From: Falciphora oryzae
Taxonomy: Eukaryota > Ascomycota > Sordariomycetes > Magnaporthales > Magnaporthaceae
NCBI GenBank assembly: GCA_000733355.1
Contig: JNVV01000063.1
Coordinates: 124,001-188,000 of the forward strand
Length of the DNA: 64,000 nucleotides
Direction of reading: 5' to 3'
In this document: piece after piece, positions 30,646 through 41,300 of the stretch
How positions within the stretch are numbered: position 1 is the first letter of the stretch
Layout of the letters: each line of letters begins with the position of its first letter
Notes under the pieces: generated by a model
The model's database searches: none
What the model saw: the letters and a program-made list of their open reading frames with translations, nothing else
What the model was told of the DNA's origin: nothing
Translations under genes and position numbers: made by a program

Positions 30646-31918
30646 TCAAGGGGTGGTCGGCAATATGTGATGAGGATCCGGCATCTTGAGATAGCCTCGC
30701 GGAAGCCGATCCTGGGGAGGGGCCTAGATGTGTTAATAGCGTCAGTATGGGTGTACACAAGGTCCCTCCGGACATGGCTCATGTACTCACCTGGATTCCT
30801 TTGGCCCACTCTCTGATCGCGTCAAAGTTTTTGCATTTATGCTTGGTGTTGAAGTCGGGGAACGGCGTCACGTTCTTGGGGTTATACCAGACCTGACCTG
30901 CAGTAAAGTTAGCATCAGGGGTATCAGAGAGCAGGCTGAGAGAGTTCATACCCAAAAGACCAGTGTCGACATTGCACATGAGAGCCTGGCGAACGGTATC
31001 GAGGCAGTGGCCTGGGCAACGTGTTAGTGAATCACAAGAAACAGGATTGGGAGCGGCTATGACTTACTGATGTGCAGCTTCAGGATATGGTCGTCGTTGA
31101 GGAATGCGTGGGTGCCGAGATCCTTGTAGTACTGCACATTGTAATACAGCCCTTTCCTGACGAGATTCTTTGGGGAGGTCAGATACACAGCAATCTCGCG
31201 ACTCGGAGAAGGTCAGGGGGCTCTGGTTTTCCGTCACGTACTAGGCAATGGAGATGGTGTAAACCCTCGACGTTTACAAAATAGCCACCGCCGAACTTGT
31301 CCGATCGCTGGACATGACGAGGACCGAGGCCAGCGGCGGCCCCCTGCCGGGCGGAGACAATTCCTGGCCGGTCTGGAACTTGTAAATATGTGAAGAACAC
31401 CGTGAGCTGCAGCTGATTGAATAGGCTCTTACAGTCGGCTCCGAGGGCTTCCCACGCAGCATCAACCTCGGGCGAGGCAGGACGTCTGTATATGTTTTGC
31501 TGCATGAAGGAGCCGTTAAAGTCGCTGTCCGCATACTTGATTCCGACCTCGCTCAGGATCGGAGCTGGATAGGATCGACAACCAAGTTAACGGTGTTGAT
31601 CCGCAGAGTAGCCGCCTGCAAGACAGCCTAGATCATATAGCCACGGGGGGGACACTCACAATACTTCGAGGTGTGGAAGGAGCACTCCCGATCAAGGTTA
31701 ACGACCGAGTGTGCAGATCGACCAATGTATTCGCCGAGAAGGCAGCACACGAGATTCGACACGACGAAGAGTGTGGCAATGCCGACGATGGGGAGACGGG
31801 GTCTGAACCCCGCGAAGATGGATGCTTGGGAGATCTCGATGTCATCACGGGATTCGTTCTGGTCATCTGTCGCTGCCAGAGGGGAGTACTCGGTGCTTTT
31901 GTGGATAGTGTCGGCCAT
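30646..31918 (-). CDS. UstYa-family (DUF3328) oxidase-like protein, 304 aa, six exons
   Basis: Exons (complement): 31918-31660, 31564-31433, 31378-31242, 31167-31068, 31011-30791, 30711-30646; all phases agree. One membrane helix lies near residues 45-68 (VGIATLFVVSNLVCCLLGEY). Both family signatures are present: HHLHC (in NVEGLHHLHCL) and HISHC before LDTVRQALMCN, the HxxHC pairs thought to bind the metal of UstYa-type enzymes. UstYa proteins oxidise or cyclise peptides made on ribosomes (dikaritins such as ustiloxin, asperipin and phomopsin), and others act on non-ribosomal products. The start ATG at 31918 follows an in-frame TTG. A secreted Tyr-rich repeat protein lies about 1.4 kb away on the other strand. 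The oxidase call is firm; the substrate is unknown. Confidence 0.9.
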
Positions 31919-33320
31919 TTTCCCAGCCAATTGGTAGACGGCTGGTTGAAGTTTGGAGTTGGGGAACGGCTGTTTGGGACCTTTCCCACGGCAAAGATGG
32001 GAAATGGAAGATACGAGGGAGTGGAACAGCAGAGACAGCGACGAGGTGGAAATGTGCTGGGAGTAGATACCGGACGTCTTGGGTCTTTTAATCCCGGCCG
32101 CGTAAGCCTCCGGTTATCGACGAACGGGAACCTCTAGTATCAGTCTAGTCAGCAAGCAGTTTCCTTCGCACTTGCCTCCAGGAGAGGCGCCAATTATGGG
32201 CTCGAGCATAACTCGTCACGGCGACTTCCATTTCGGGACGCCCCGAGATCTAGACCATGTCATCGGTCAAGCGGGTAGGCGCGGATTTGCGCCTAGAAAT
32301 GTCCAGTGCCAGCCACATCTGAGCTGGCGGTTCACCGGGCAGAGTCGAATCGGAGTGTAAGCGAAAGTGTCGTCGCCATCTGGCTAGGGAAAAGCCGGCC
32401 CAGCCGCCGGGCCCGGTCAGACGGCGCTAACAATACCTAGAAACGTAGCATTGTAGCAGTAGGCCGATGGACCTTACGAGCTTCCCTCCGCCGAGCTGGC
32501 CGCTCTGGCGCAAGGCCGGGAAGCGGAGGTGCGGGCACTTAACGCGCCTAGCGCACATGATTTGAACCAATTCCGCGCAGCCATGACGACGCCGCCGGAC
32601 AGCGCCGGCCGCTTGCAAAGTCTGGCCGAGCCGCCACCAAAGCATCGCGGAGAGAGAGTCTTGTGAATATAGTGGCTGGCTGGGTACCAAGTATAGGGTA
32701 AGCCGTCTCTCCGACCTGCCTCTGTGCGTCTCTCTTATTCCTCACTTGCCATAGTAGCTCTTCCCCACACCACTTTGCTGGCAGCACCGTCGCCGCGCGG
32801 CATCAAGGCTTCTCACCTCGACCGGTCCTATTCACCTTTCCGCGTCTCCAGTATACCCGGTACCTGTACCCATAGCTCTTCTCGTGTCGGACTCAGTCTC
32901 GAGTCGGCCAGCTGCTCTGCTCTCGCTCCCGACGGGACTTTGGATATGCTTCAAGCTCCTCGGGCCGCTCATGCACTAGTCCTGTGGCTTGGCGGAAGGA
33001 CACTTGGTTTTGCGTCATTGCGTTCCTACAAGACGTGGAGCTGACAGCATTCTTAACTGGGTGTTGGGTGGTGATGACGCTCTCCAAGGAAGCCCCGAAA
33101 GCCGAGTATCAGGACTTTGGGATCTTGGTGCTCGCCAGTCGGGAGACGCCAGCTGCGTTGAGCAACCATCCGTTGTCCCGAGGAAACAAATATCCATAAA
33201 AGCCCGGATTGCCGCACATATCCTAGAAGTTTTCTCGCCATCTAGCACGCACCCTCCTCTCCAAAACACCAAAGATCTCAGCCATTATCCTCTTCCAAAG
33301 CTCCCCATATTATCCTCAAC
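31919..33320. other. Intergenic region between UstYa-like and Tyr-rich genes
   Basis: About 1.4 kb with divergent flanking genes. A TATA-like ATAAAAG (33197-33203) is about 118 bp before the Tyr-rich ATG. Short open frames show no motif. Confidence 0.5.
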
Positions 33321-33803
33321 ATGAAGATTTCTATTGCTACGATTCTCCTCGCTGGGCTTACCCTCCCTGCTGTCGCTGCCCCGATTCGTTCCCCCAAGCT
33401 CGTCGCCCGCACTCCAGGCGGAGACTCGGATGACGACTACTACGACAACTCTGTGTCCAGCAATGGCAACTATGGTGACTATGGAAACTACGGGTCCTAC
33501 GGAACCTACAACAACTACCCTACCTCGTACACCACCTACGGCACATACCCGACCAGCTACAACACGTACAACAATTATCCTAGCTCCTATTCGACATACG
33601 GCTCCTACCCAAGCAACTACTCCACCTACGGCGCTTACAAGCGCTGGGTGGGCTGGGCGAAGAACCTCGTCGCCCGCTCGTCGGTGGACATGGAGACCGA
33701 GGGCGCGGCTCCCATGGCCCTGGTGAAGAGGCACGCCTCCCGCCGTGACCCCGTCAAGCGGGAATTCCCCAAGTTCGACGTGTCCAAGGCCAAGACCGTA
33801 TGA
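33321..33803 (+). CDS. Secreted Tyr-rich repeat protein, 160 aa
   Basis: Single exon with a classical signal peptide (about residues 1-20, ending AVAAP). After an Asp-rich stretch, residues about 48-105 form a tyrosine-rich run built from short degenerate units of the kind SYxTYGTYPTSY and NTYNNYPSSY, with Tyr at about every second to third position. The run ends at Tyr-Lys-Arg, a Kex2-type site, and the C-terminal 50 residues hold further Lys-Arg sites (VKRHASRR and VKREF). The C-terminus is basic. Precursors of dikaritin peptides also have a signal, repeated Tyr-containing cores and Kex2 sites, but there the sites separate the repeats, and here they do not. It could instead be a structural or adhesive wall protein. 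Proximity to a UstYa-like gene makes the precursor idea worth testing. Confidence 0.75.
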   Translation: MKISIATILLAGLTLPAVAAPIRSPKLVARTPGGDSDDDYYDNSVSSNGNYGDYGNYGSYGTYNNYPTSYTTYGTYPTSYNTYNNYPSSYSTYGSYPSNYSTYGAYKRWVGWAKNLVARSSVDMETEGAAPMALVKRHASRRDPVKREFPKFDVSKAKTV

Positions 33804-34794
33804 GCGGGGAGCGGGGAGGACTGTCGCAGTCTTCAAGACCAAGAGCCGTGCCCGACGGGATGGCGGTGGTGATGTCCACCCCTCTGCTGCCGTCGGTACA
33901 AAGACTACCTCTCTGAGCGAACACGGACGCACAGGCGAGAGGCACGACCGCGTCTAGACTCCGGAGTGTGCAGCCGGCAAAGTTTCTTTGTTGGCAATGC
34001 GCTCAGTGGCGGCGCATTTTTCCTCGCTCGGACAAACCCCTATCCACAATCATTCATAGCTCAAATCGTGGCGTTGAGTATATCTATACTGGCTTAGATA
34101 TCGACATGAGGTTTTCACCTTGGACGGGGCACTGTTCCCCTGGACGCTCCTTTTTGCTGTTGTGAGCCGTTAGATAATATCCATTTGTTGGACATTGGAC
34201 GCATATCAGGATTGTTGCTTTCGGGCGCTTTCATGCACCTAGATAGGCAAGCGTGCTATATTTAGCTCCAGGCTAGAAGAATCGAAAGGAAAAAGAACAA
34301 AGGGACATAAGCAAGACCGACGTGACGTGATCTGCATCTCGGGCTTGTGCCCCTGAAAGCAAGCCCGAGACGAGTATATGGGATTCAGCCTCGCGTAATG
34401 CCGGAATCGTCGAATCGACTTACACATAACAAGGCCTCACAGAACTGCTCCTCAATATACCCAAGCAGAATATTCGGGGAGAGAACGCTGCCCCGTGAAG
34501 CTATCACCTAGATATCGGAGATGGACGCAGAATCAATTGACCTTGTCGCATTCAGGGGTTGACGCTGTCGTCGAGTGGGGCGAGACTCGACCAAGAGTGG
34601 AGAAGCCGAAGGCGGTGACAGCAATTTGCCGGCCTCCAGAAATTTTTCTCGAGACGGGGGATCGTCAATTGCAATTGCGGCGCTGAACCGACGGCTTTCA
34701 ATCTCGACGACCGATATCACGCGAAACCGACCGACCAAATACCTAGCACCAGCCCTCCGCCCACATCTCGTACTCGGATAAAAATACCGCAAAC
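33804..34794. other. Intergenic stretch
   Basis: No gene recognised; includes the promoter side of NOP10. Confidence 0.5.
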
Positions 34795-35125
34795 ATGCAT
34801 CTCATGTGCAACGTCGACGCCTCGGGCAAGCGCGCCTACACCCTCAAGAAGGTGCTGGAGGGCAAGGTGACCAAGTCGGCGCACCCGGCCCGCTTCTCGC
34901 CCGACGACAAGTGGTCGCGCCACCGCATCACGCTCAAGAAGCGCTTCGGCCTCCTGACTACCGAGAAGAGTAAGTCTTTTTTGTCTTGCCAATTGCTTCC
35001 CTTGGGGGCCCGCTGGCGACGCGCGAGTGGGATGTTTGGTCCTCGACGCAAAGGGGATAGACACGGCTAACCGTCTGTTATCTTCCCCATCTGCAGAGGA
35101 TCTCAAGGCTCTCCAGTCATCATAG
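34795..35125 (+). CDS. NOP10: H/ACA ribonucleoprotein subunit NOP10, 67 aa
   Basis: Exons 34795-34969 and 35097-35125; donor GTAAGT, acceptor GCAG, phase 1. The protein begins MHLM and carries [20 protein letters not shown] and [10 protein letters not shown], the signature of NOP10. NOP10 is a core subunit of the box H/ACA complex that guides pseudouridylation of rRNA and also stabilises telomerase RNA in animals. It acts in the nucleolus and Cajal-type bodies. Length is the usual 60-65 plus a short tail. The small second exon (29 bp) encodes DLKALQSS. It converges with NOB1, another ribosome-biogenesis gene. Confidence 0.95.
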
Positions 35126-35561
35126 AGTACTTGATCCCTACCTACATGCCGGAGAGGCCGCCCCGCTTCGCGGATAGCCTCGACGGGCCGCATACGGATT
35201 CGAGGAGTTTGAGGCGTTTACTGTTCGTGCGGCTCGATGGCCTTGCGCGCTGGACGCCTTTCCCTTCACACATGGCGCCCGATCCTACCACGGCGTCTGG
35301 ATCGGCATGGAAGGACGCAACTCGAGCGAATCCAGCACGCAGGTCTCCACCCGCTCAGGACCGGGGCGTTGATGGGATCTTGGCTTTGATATTTGCATTG
35401 TGGCAGGCGTTGGAACCGAAAGTGTTTTTGGCTTTTCATGGTGGACAAAAGTCCCTGCCATTGTGTGGTTACGGACTCCCATTTTTGTCTATCCTGCGTT
35501 TTCTTTTGGTATCATACGTGGTAAGGCACCCGACAGAAGAAGAATATCATGATATCTGAAA
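35126..35561. other. Convergent intergenic region
   Basis: Between the NOP10 and NOB1 stops; presumably both 3' UTRs. The open frame on plus at 35131-35559 lacks any known motif. Confidence 0.5.
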
Positions 35562-36977
35562 TCACCTCCGCTTCTTCCCATTCACGTTCCGCCCGGCACC
35601 GACCTTGATCTTCCCGTTCCCGCCGACCCGGTCGCCAGTGAGGATGCCGGGGAGGTAGTCCTCGTCCATAAGGTCGCGGACGCGCGCGCGGCGGTCCTCG
35701 TCGGCCTTGCGCTGGTACTCCTTTTGGTCCTCGGCGAGGATCAGGTCGCGGCCCCAGCCGTTCTTGCCGCCGCCCTGGGCCGCCGCGCCCGTCGACTTCT
35801 TGCCGCTCGCGTTGCCGTGCACGGGCTTGGGGATGCTGAAGACGTTGCCGCGATTGTTCCACTGGAAGTTGCGCTTCAGGTGGACCTTGAAGTTGCCAGC
35901 CGAATCGGTCGAGCAGCTCACTCGCGTCAGTGTCGCCTGGCCGCACGAGGGGCAGAACTGCTTGTCCATCTTGCGCGTCACGGCGAAGCAGCCGTGGCAG
36001 CGCAGCACCCAGTTCTTGAGCTGCGTGATGCGCGCGAGCGTCGGCGAGACCACGTTCAGGTTGATGCGCATCGCCACGTTCTGCATGGCGAAGTCGGACG
36101 TCAGGATGCAGGCCTGGAGGACCCTCTGGATGGGCTCCGGCACGGGTGCGCGGTTGTCTTTGGCCTGGCGCTTCTTGATGTTGGATGGTGTGATCCACTC
36201 GCCATCGCCGTCGTCTGAAACTTGCTCTTCCTCCTCCGCGGGGGTTTCCCCTTCGGCCGAGTCCTCATCCTGCTGGTCTGCCTCCAGACCGAGTTTCTGT
36301 AGCTCTTCAGCAACAGGTTCCGACGAATCCTTGGGCGCCGCGCCGGGCTCTCCCTGCGCTGCGTCTGCTGTTATATCCTCCGCCGTATCCTTTTGCTCGA
36401 CCTCCCCCGGCTCTTCCGACGTGACCTCGGGCAGAGCCGCTGCTGGTGCCTCTGCTTCGGGAGATGTCACATCCGCGATCGCTTCATCCCTCTTGGGAGG
36501 GCTGCCGTTGACCCTCTTCTGGTTGGGCTCGTTTCTTAACCTCCAGTCTCCCCCGTTCCTCTCGATCTCGAGCTCGTATGTCAGAGCGATCAGGTGGATA
36601 TCTGGACGGCTGAGAACCTCGAGATCTCCGGTCCGGCGAGCAAAGTCGGACACGAACTTGACGCTCTCGGGCCTGGGGCTGCGCAGCTTGAGGAAGGGCA
36701 AGAGGGTCGTGTTGATGCGCGACCGTGTCTGCTCGTCCCTTATCTCGTCGAGGACCGCGGGGATTGTGTACAGCTCCTCTGCCTGCGCGATGAGCGTGCT
36801 TATGGCCGGATCGCCCTTGATCAGGGGGCCAGTGTCCAGAACCAGGCTGTGGATCGGCTTCGGGGGCGTCGAGGCCGAGGCCGCAGGAGCATTGGCGACG
36901 GGCGCATCGCCGGCTGATGGAGGGGCGGATCCGGCTGGCGGAACTTCCGGTTGGGGTAACGACGATGAGGTCGCCAT
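35562..36977 (-). CDS. NOB1: Ribosome assembly endonuclease NOB1, 471 aa
   Basis: Single exon. N-terminal PIN domain (about residues 40-150; LVLDTGPLIKG carries the first catalytic Asp, and LSRPDIHLIALTYELE another acidic cluster). A long acidic Ala/Glu-rich linker follows (about 165-255), then WITPSNI and a CxxC...CxxC zinc ribbon (RCHGC, CPSCG). NOB1 cuts the D site of 20S pre-rRNA to make the 3' end of 18S rRNA, in the cytoplasm on pre-40S particles. The C-terminus is basic (GKKRR). Length and layout match fungal NOB1. It is divergent from the UNC104 kinesin gene. Confidence 0.95.
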   Translation of the reverse strand: MATSSSLPQPEVPPAGSAPPSAGDAPVANAPAASASTPPKPIHSLVLDTGPLIKGDPAISTLIAQAEELYTIPAVLDEIRDEQTRSRINTTLLPFLKLRSPRPESVKFVSDFARRTGDLEVLSRPDIHLIALTYELEIERNGGDWRLRNEPNQKRVNGSPPKRDEAIADVTSPEAEAPAAALPEVTSEEPGEVEQKDTAEDITADAAQGEPGAAPKDSSEPVAEELQKLGLEADQQDEDSAEGETPAEEEEQVSDDGDGEWITPSNIKKRQAKDNRAPVPEPIQRVLQACILTSDFAMQNVAMRINLNVVSPTLARITQLKNWVLRCHGCFAVTRKMDKQFCPSCGQATLTRVSCSTDSAGNFKVHLKRNFQWNNRGNVFSIPKPVHGNASGKKSTGAAAQGGGKNGWGRDLILAEDQKEYQRKADEDRRARVRDLMDEDYLPGILTGDRVGGNGKIKVGAGRNVNGKKRR

Positions 36978-38371
36978 GGTGGCTGGGTCCCCTTATGGGA
37001 GACGAGCGAAATAAACCAAAGATGTGGAAGATACGGCGCTCTAACGGTAAGCGCTTCGTAACGACTCGGGAGTGAGGTTTATATGTTGCGATTTCTGTCT
37101 TTTTCCTTCTTCGTATTCTTCTCAGGCCCTCCACTGTAATCGTTTTTGCGATGCGGCGCTCCCGTGCGCCTGGAGGGGTAATTCGCAAAAAAATTGGGCG
37201 GTGATGAGCAGAATTCATGTGGGGCAGGGCCCTGCAGGACATCAAACTCCCGCGCTAGCCTTACTTTGGCAGTATGCACAGCGGGAGCTGCCATGACGCA
37301 CGGTGCGGCCTGACGCTGTCCCGCTCTCTCGGGAGGTCGAGGCACTGCCGGCGATCCCTCAGACAGTTGATGGGGTAGTACTGAGAAGTAACTTTTCCCT
37401 ATACAGTCGAGTCGATATAACAACCAACACTCCTCGGCATCCCCAGTTCTTATGTATATATCGTCCGTTATTTGTAGCTTCGTCCTTTACGGCCCCTCTC
37501 CTGTCCAATCCTTTCCCTCCTGGCCATGTTTGTTTTTGTTTTTCTAAAACACTTGCGATGTTCCATAGCGTTGCACGATTATTGCGGCACAAGATGTGGC
37601 TGCCCGGCCAGAGCGAAGTTACTCACTGGTACGCCCGCCTGTTGCGAGGATGCCCATCAGTGGAAATCATGGTTCGCGCCGTACAGTGCCGGCGGGGGTA
37701 TCGTTGACACGTGAACGAAGCTTAATTTCCGCAGTGCAAATGACGAAGGGTGCTTGCGAGCCAATAAAGGGGGTTGGATCCCGCGCGACAAAACCGCGTC
37801 TTCCGATGTTGACACGGCAAATAGGCTGTTGCCGAGGGGAGCCTTAAAAAGAAAAGGCAAAGAAGAGAATAAGCGCAGTCCTCAGCGTGCAGAGCGTCGT
37901 CGGGTGCGGATTCCCGCAGGACCCCGGGGTTCGCACGCGACTTGGCTTCGATTTGAGACTTGTGCAGGGCCGAAACTGAACCCAGCGCCGCCGAACAGTC
38001 TCCTTTCTCCGTTGAAATCGGTCTTTTTGGGAGATTGGTCCCCACCCAACGTCAATAGAAACCCGCCCGAAGTCAGATTCTCAGCGCCCGTCGCCGCAAC
38101 GAACCCGGACGCTTCCATCTCCGACGAGCCCCGTCCCCGACGCAACCAAGCCGCCCCTTCGCCAGAGAATGACCCGGGCCCGACGGACGGTCCATTGTGT
38201 TGGAATTACACGCGGGATTTTATCGCTGCCGGCTCCTCCAGCGCGCGGAGCTGATTGATCGCACTCATTTTGTTCTACCACGAAAGCCAGTTCTCGACCG
38301 AGGAGAACGTGTCGCAACACCCAGAGCCCCCGACCGCGCCGCCTGGCGAAGTCTCCTAGAAGACCGCCAAA
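36978..38371. other. Divergent promoter region of NOB1 and the kinesin gene
   Basis: About 1.4 kb with no recognised gene. T-rich strings near 37500-37560 and long kinesin 5' flank. Confidence 0.5.
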
Positions 38372-41300
38372 ATGGCTGGCGGCAACATCAAGGTCGTGGT
38401 CCGTTGTCGGCCCTTCAACGGCCGAGGTGAGTCCTTCCCCTGGGGGGAGTGGGATGAAGAGCTGTTGCAGATTGCTTGCGCAAAGGGATGCGACAGCAGA
38501 ACTGACACCGGGAGCTGCTCGCGATAGAGATGGACCGCGGCGCAAAATGTATCGTCGAAATGAAGGACAACCAGACGGTGCTCACGCCGCCGCCCGACGC
38601 CGCGCACTCCGGCAAAGGCGCCAAGGACATGGCCCCGAAGGCCTTCGCCTTCGACCGATCATACTGGTCCTTCGACAAAAGCGCACCCAACTATGCCGGC
38701 CAGTCAAACTTGTTCGACGACCTGGGAAAGCCCCTCTTGGATAACGCCTTCCAGGGGTACAACAACTGTATCTTTGCCTACGGCCAGACCGGTTCTGGAA
38801 AGTCCTACTCCATGATGGGATACGGCAAGGAAATTGGAATCATTCCCATGATCTGCCAGGACATGTTCAAGAGGATAGGCGAGATGCAGAAGGACCCAAA
38901 TCTGAAGTGCACTGTCGAGGTGTCTTATCTAGAGATTTACAACGAGCGAGTGCGCGACCTGCTGAATCCGAGCACGAAGGGAAACCTCAAGGTCCGCGAA
39001 CATCCCTCGACCGGTCCTTACGTCGAAGATCTTGCGAAGCTAGTTGTCGGCAGCTTCCAGGAGATCGAGAACCTCATGGACGAGGGTAACAAGGCGAGAA
39101 CGGTCGCGGCCACCAACATGAACGAAACGTCGAGTCGAAGTCACGCTGTTTTTACCCTGATGGTCACCCAGAAGAAATTCGATATCGACACCAAGATGGA
39201 GATGGAGAAGGCGGCCAAGATTAGTCTGGTGGATCTGGCAGGCTCGGAGCGCGCGACATCCACCGGAGCTACCGGCGCACGTCTCAAGGAAGGTGCCGAG
39301 ATCAACCGATCTCTGTCGACGCTGGGCCGTGTCATTGCCGCACTCGCCGACCTCTCAACCGGAAAGAAGAAAAAAGGCGCCGGTGGCACTGTCCCCTACC
39401 GAGACAGTGTTCTAACTTGGCTGTTGAAGGACTCGCTTGGAGGAAACAGCATGACAGCCATGATTGCTGCCATCAGTCCGGCCGACATCAACTTTGACGA
39501 GACGCTGAGCACACTACGTTATGCGGACTCTGCAAAGCGCATCAAGAACCACGCCGTCGTAAACGAAGACGCCAATGCACGCATGATAAGAGAGCTGAAA
39601 GAGGAGCTGGCCATGCTCAAGAACAAGCTCGGTGGCGGCGGCGGCGGAGGTGGAGGAGGTGGCGGTGTCGGCGTGCCTGCCGAGGAGGTTTATGCTGAAG
39701 GGACGCCGTTGGAGCAGCAGATTGTCAGCATCACGCAGGCCGACGGAACCGTCAAGAAGGTTTCCAAGGCGGAGATTGCCGAGCAACTCAGCCAGAGCGA
39801 GAAGCTCTTGACGGACCTCAACCAGACTTGGGAGGAAAAGCTGCAGAAGACCGAGGAGATTCACAAGGAGCGCGAAGCCGCACTCGAGGAACTGGGTATC
39901 AGCATCGAGAAGGGTTTCATTGGGCTCAGCACGCCCAAGAAGATGCCTCACTTGGTGAATCTGTCGGACGACCCGCTACTGGCAGAGTGCCTGGTCTACA
40001 ACCTCAAGCCTGGAACGACGATGGTCGGCAACGTCGACTCAAACGCGGAACACCAGGCGAATATCCGTCTGAATGGCTCGGGGATCCTGCACGAGCACTG
40101 CACCTTCGAGAACGCGGCAGACGGAACCGTCACGCTGGTCCCGAAAGAGGGCGCCGCGGTCATGGTTAACGGCAAGCGCATCACGGAGCCCAAGCAGCTC
40201 CACTCTGGATACAGAATCATCCTTGGCGACTTCCACATTTTCCGCTTCAACCATCCCATGGAAGCAAAGGCTGAGCGAGCGGAACAGAGTCTTCTCCGGC
40301 AGTCCATCACCGCCAGCCAATTGGCGAACCTCGACAAGATCTCGCCGCTGCCCTCCCCCAGGCCCGGCGGCCATGAGAGGTCTGTCAGCAAGGCCGGCTC
40401 TGATTTTGGAGATAGCCGCCCAGATTCACCTTCGCCGTTCTCTCGCAATGGCCGCGACTCTGATTGGTCGTTTGCGCGCAGAGAAGCGGCTGGTGCCATT
40501 CTCGGGTCCGACCAGAACTTTACCAACCTCACGGATGAAGAGCTCAACGTGCTCTTTGAACAGCTCCAGAGAGCAAGGGCTGAGCGAGTCAACGGTACTG
40601 GCCGCGAGGGGGAAGAAGACTCGGAGTCGATGGCATCCTATCCAATTCGGGAAAAATATCTCTCGACCGGCACTATCGACAACTTCTCTCTCGACACTGT
40701 CTTGACGATGCCTTCGACCCCTAAGCAGGGCGAGGTGGAGGACAAGCTGCGCGAGGTCCGCGAGGAGATGCAAATGCAGCTGGAAAAGCAAAAAGAAGAC
40801 TACCAGGAGCAGATCAAGACCGCTGAAGCCGCCAACGTTGAGGTTGAGGAGATCCGACAGGAGAAGGCCAAGATGGAGGACGCGCTGGTGCAGCTCAAGG
40901 CAGACATGCAGAAGCAGCTAGCGGTCCAGCGGAAAGAGTTCGAGGCCAAGATGGAAAAGCTCGACCCTCTAAAGCGGCCCAAAGCTAATCCTAAACTCTC
41001 CGAGGCCGAGATCGAACAGGCCAAGGAAGTGGTGAAGCACTGGAAAAACCGCAGATACGTGCATATGGCGGAGACGCTCCTGCAGCACGCGTCGACGCTC
41101 AAGGAGGCCCAGGTTATGAGCCACGAGCTCGAGGAGAATGTCTTTTTCCAATTCACCGTTGTCGATGTCGGCCACGCTCTCTGCTCGATGTACGATATGG
41201 TGCTGAGCGGGCTGCCTGGCGAGGGCGACGACATCGCGCTCGAGGAGGCGCCCAAGCCGTGCATCGGCGTGCGCGTTATTGACTACAAGGAGGGCTCCGC

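Noticed and set aside
33285..33932. Open frame antisense to the Tyr-rich gene
   Set aside because: It reads the repeat antisense as Val/Gly-rich sequence without motifs; the plus strand has the signal peptide and TATA-like box.
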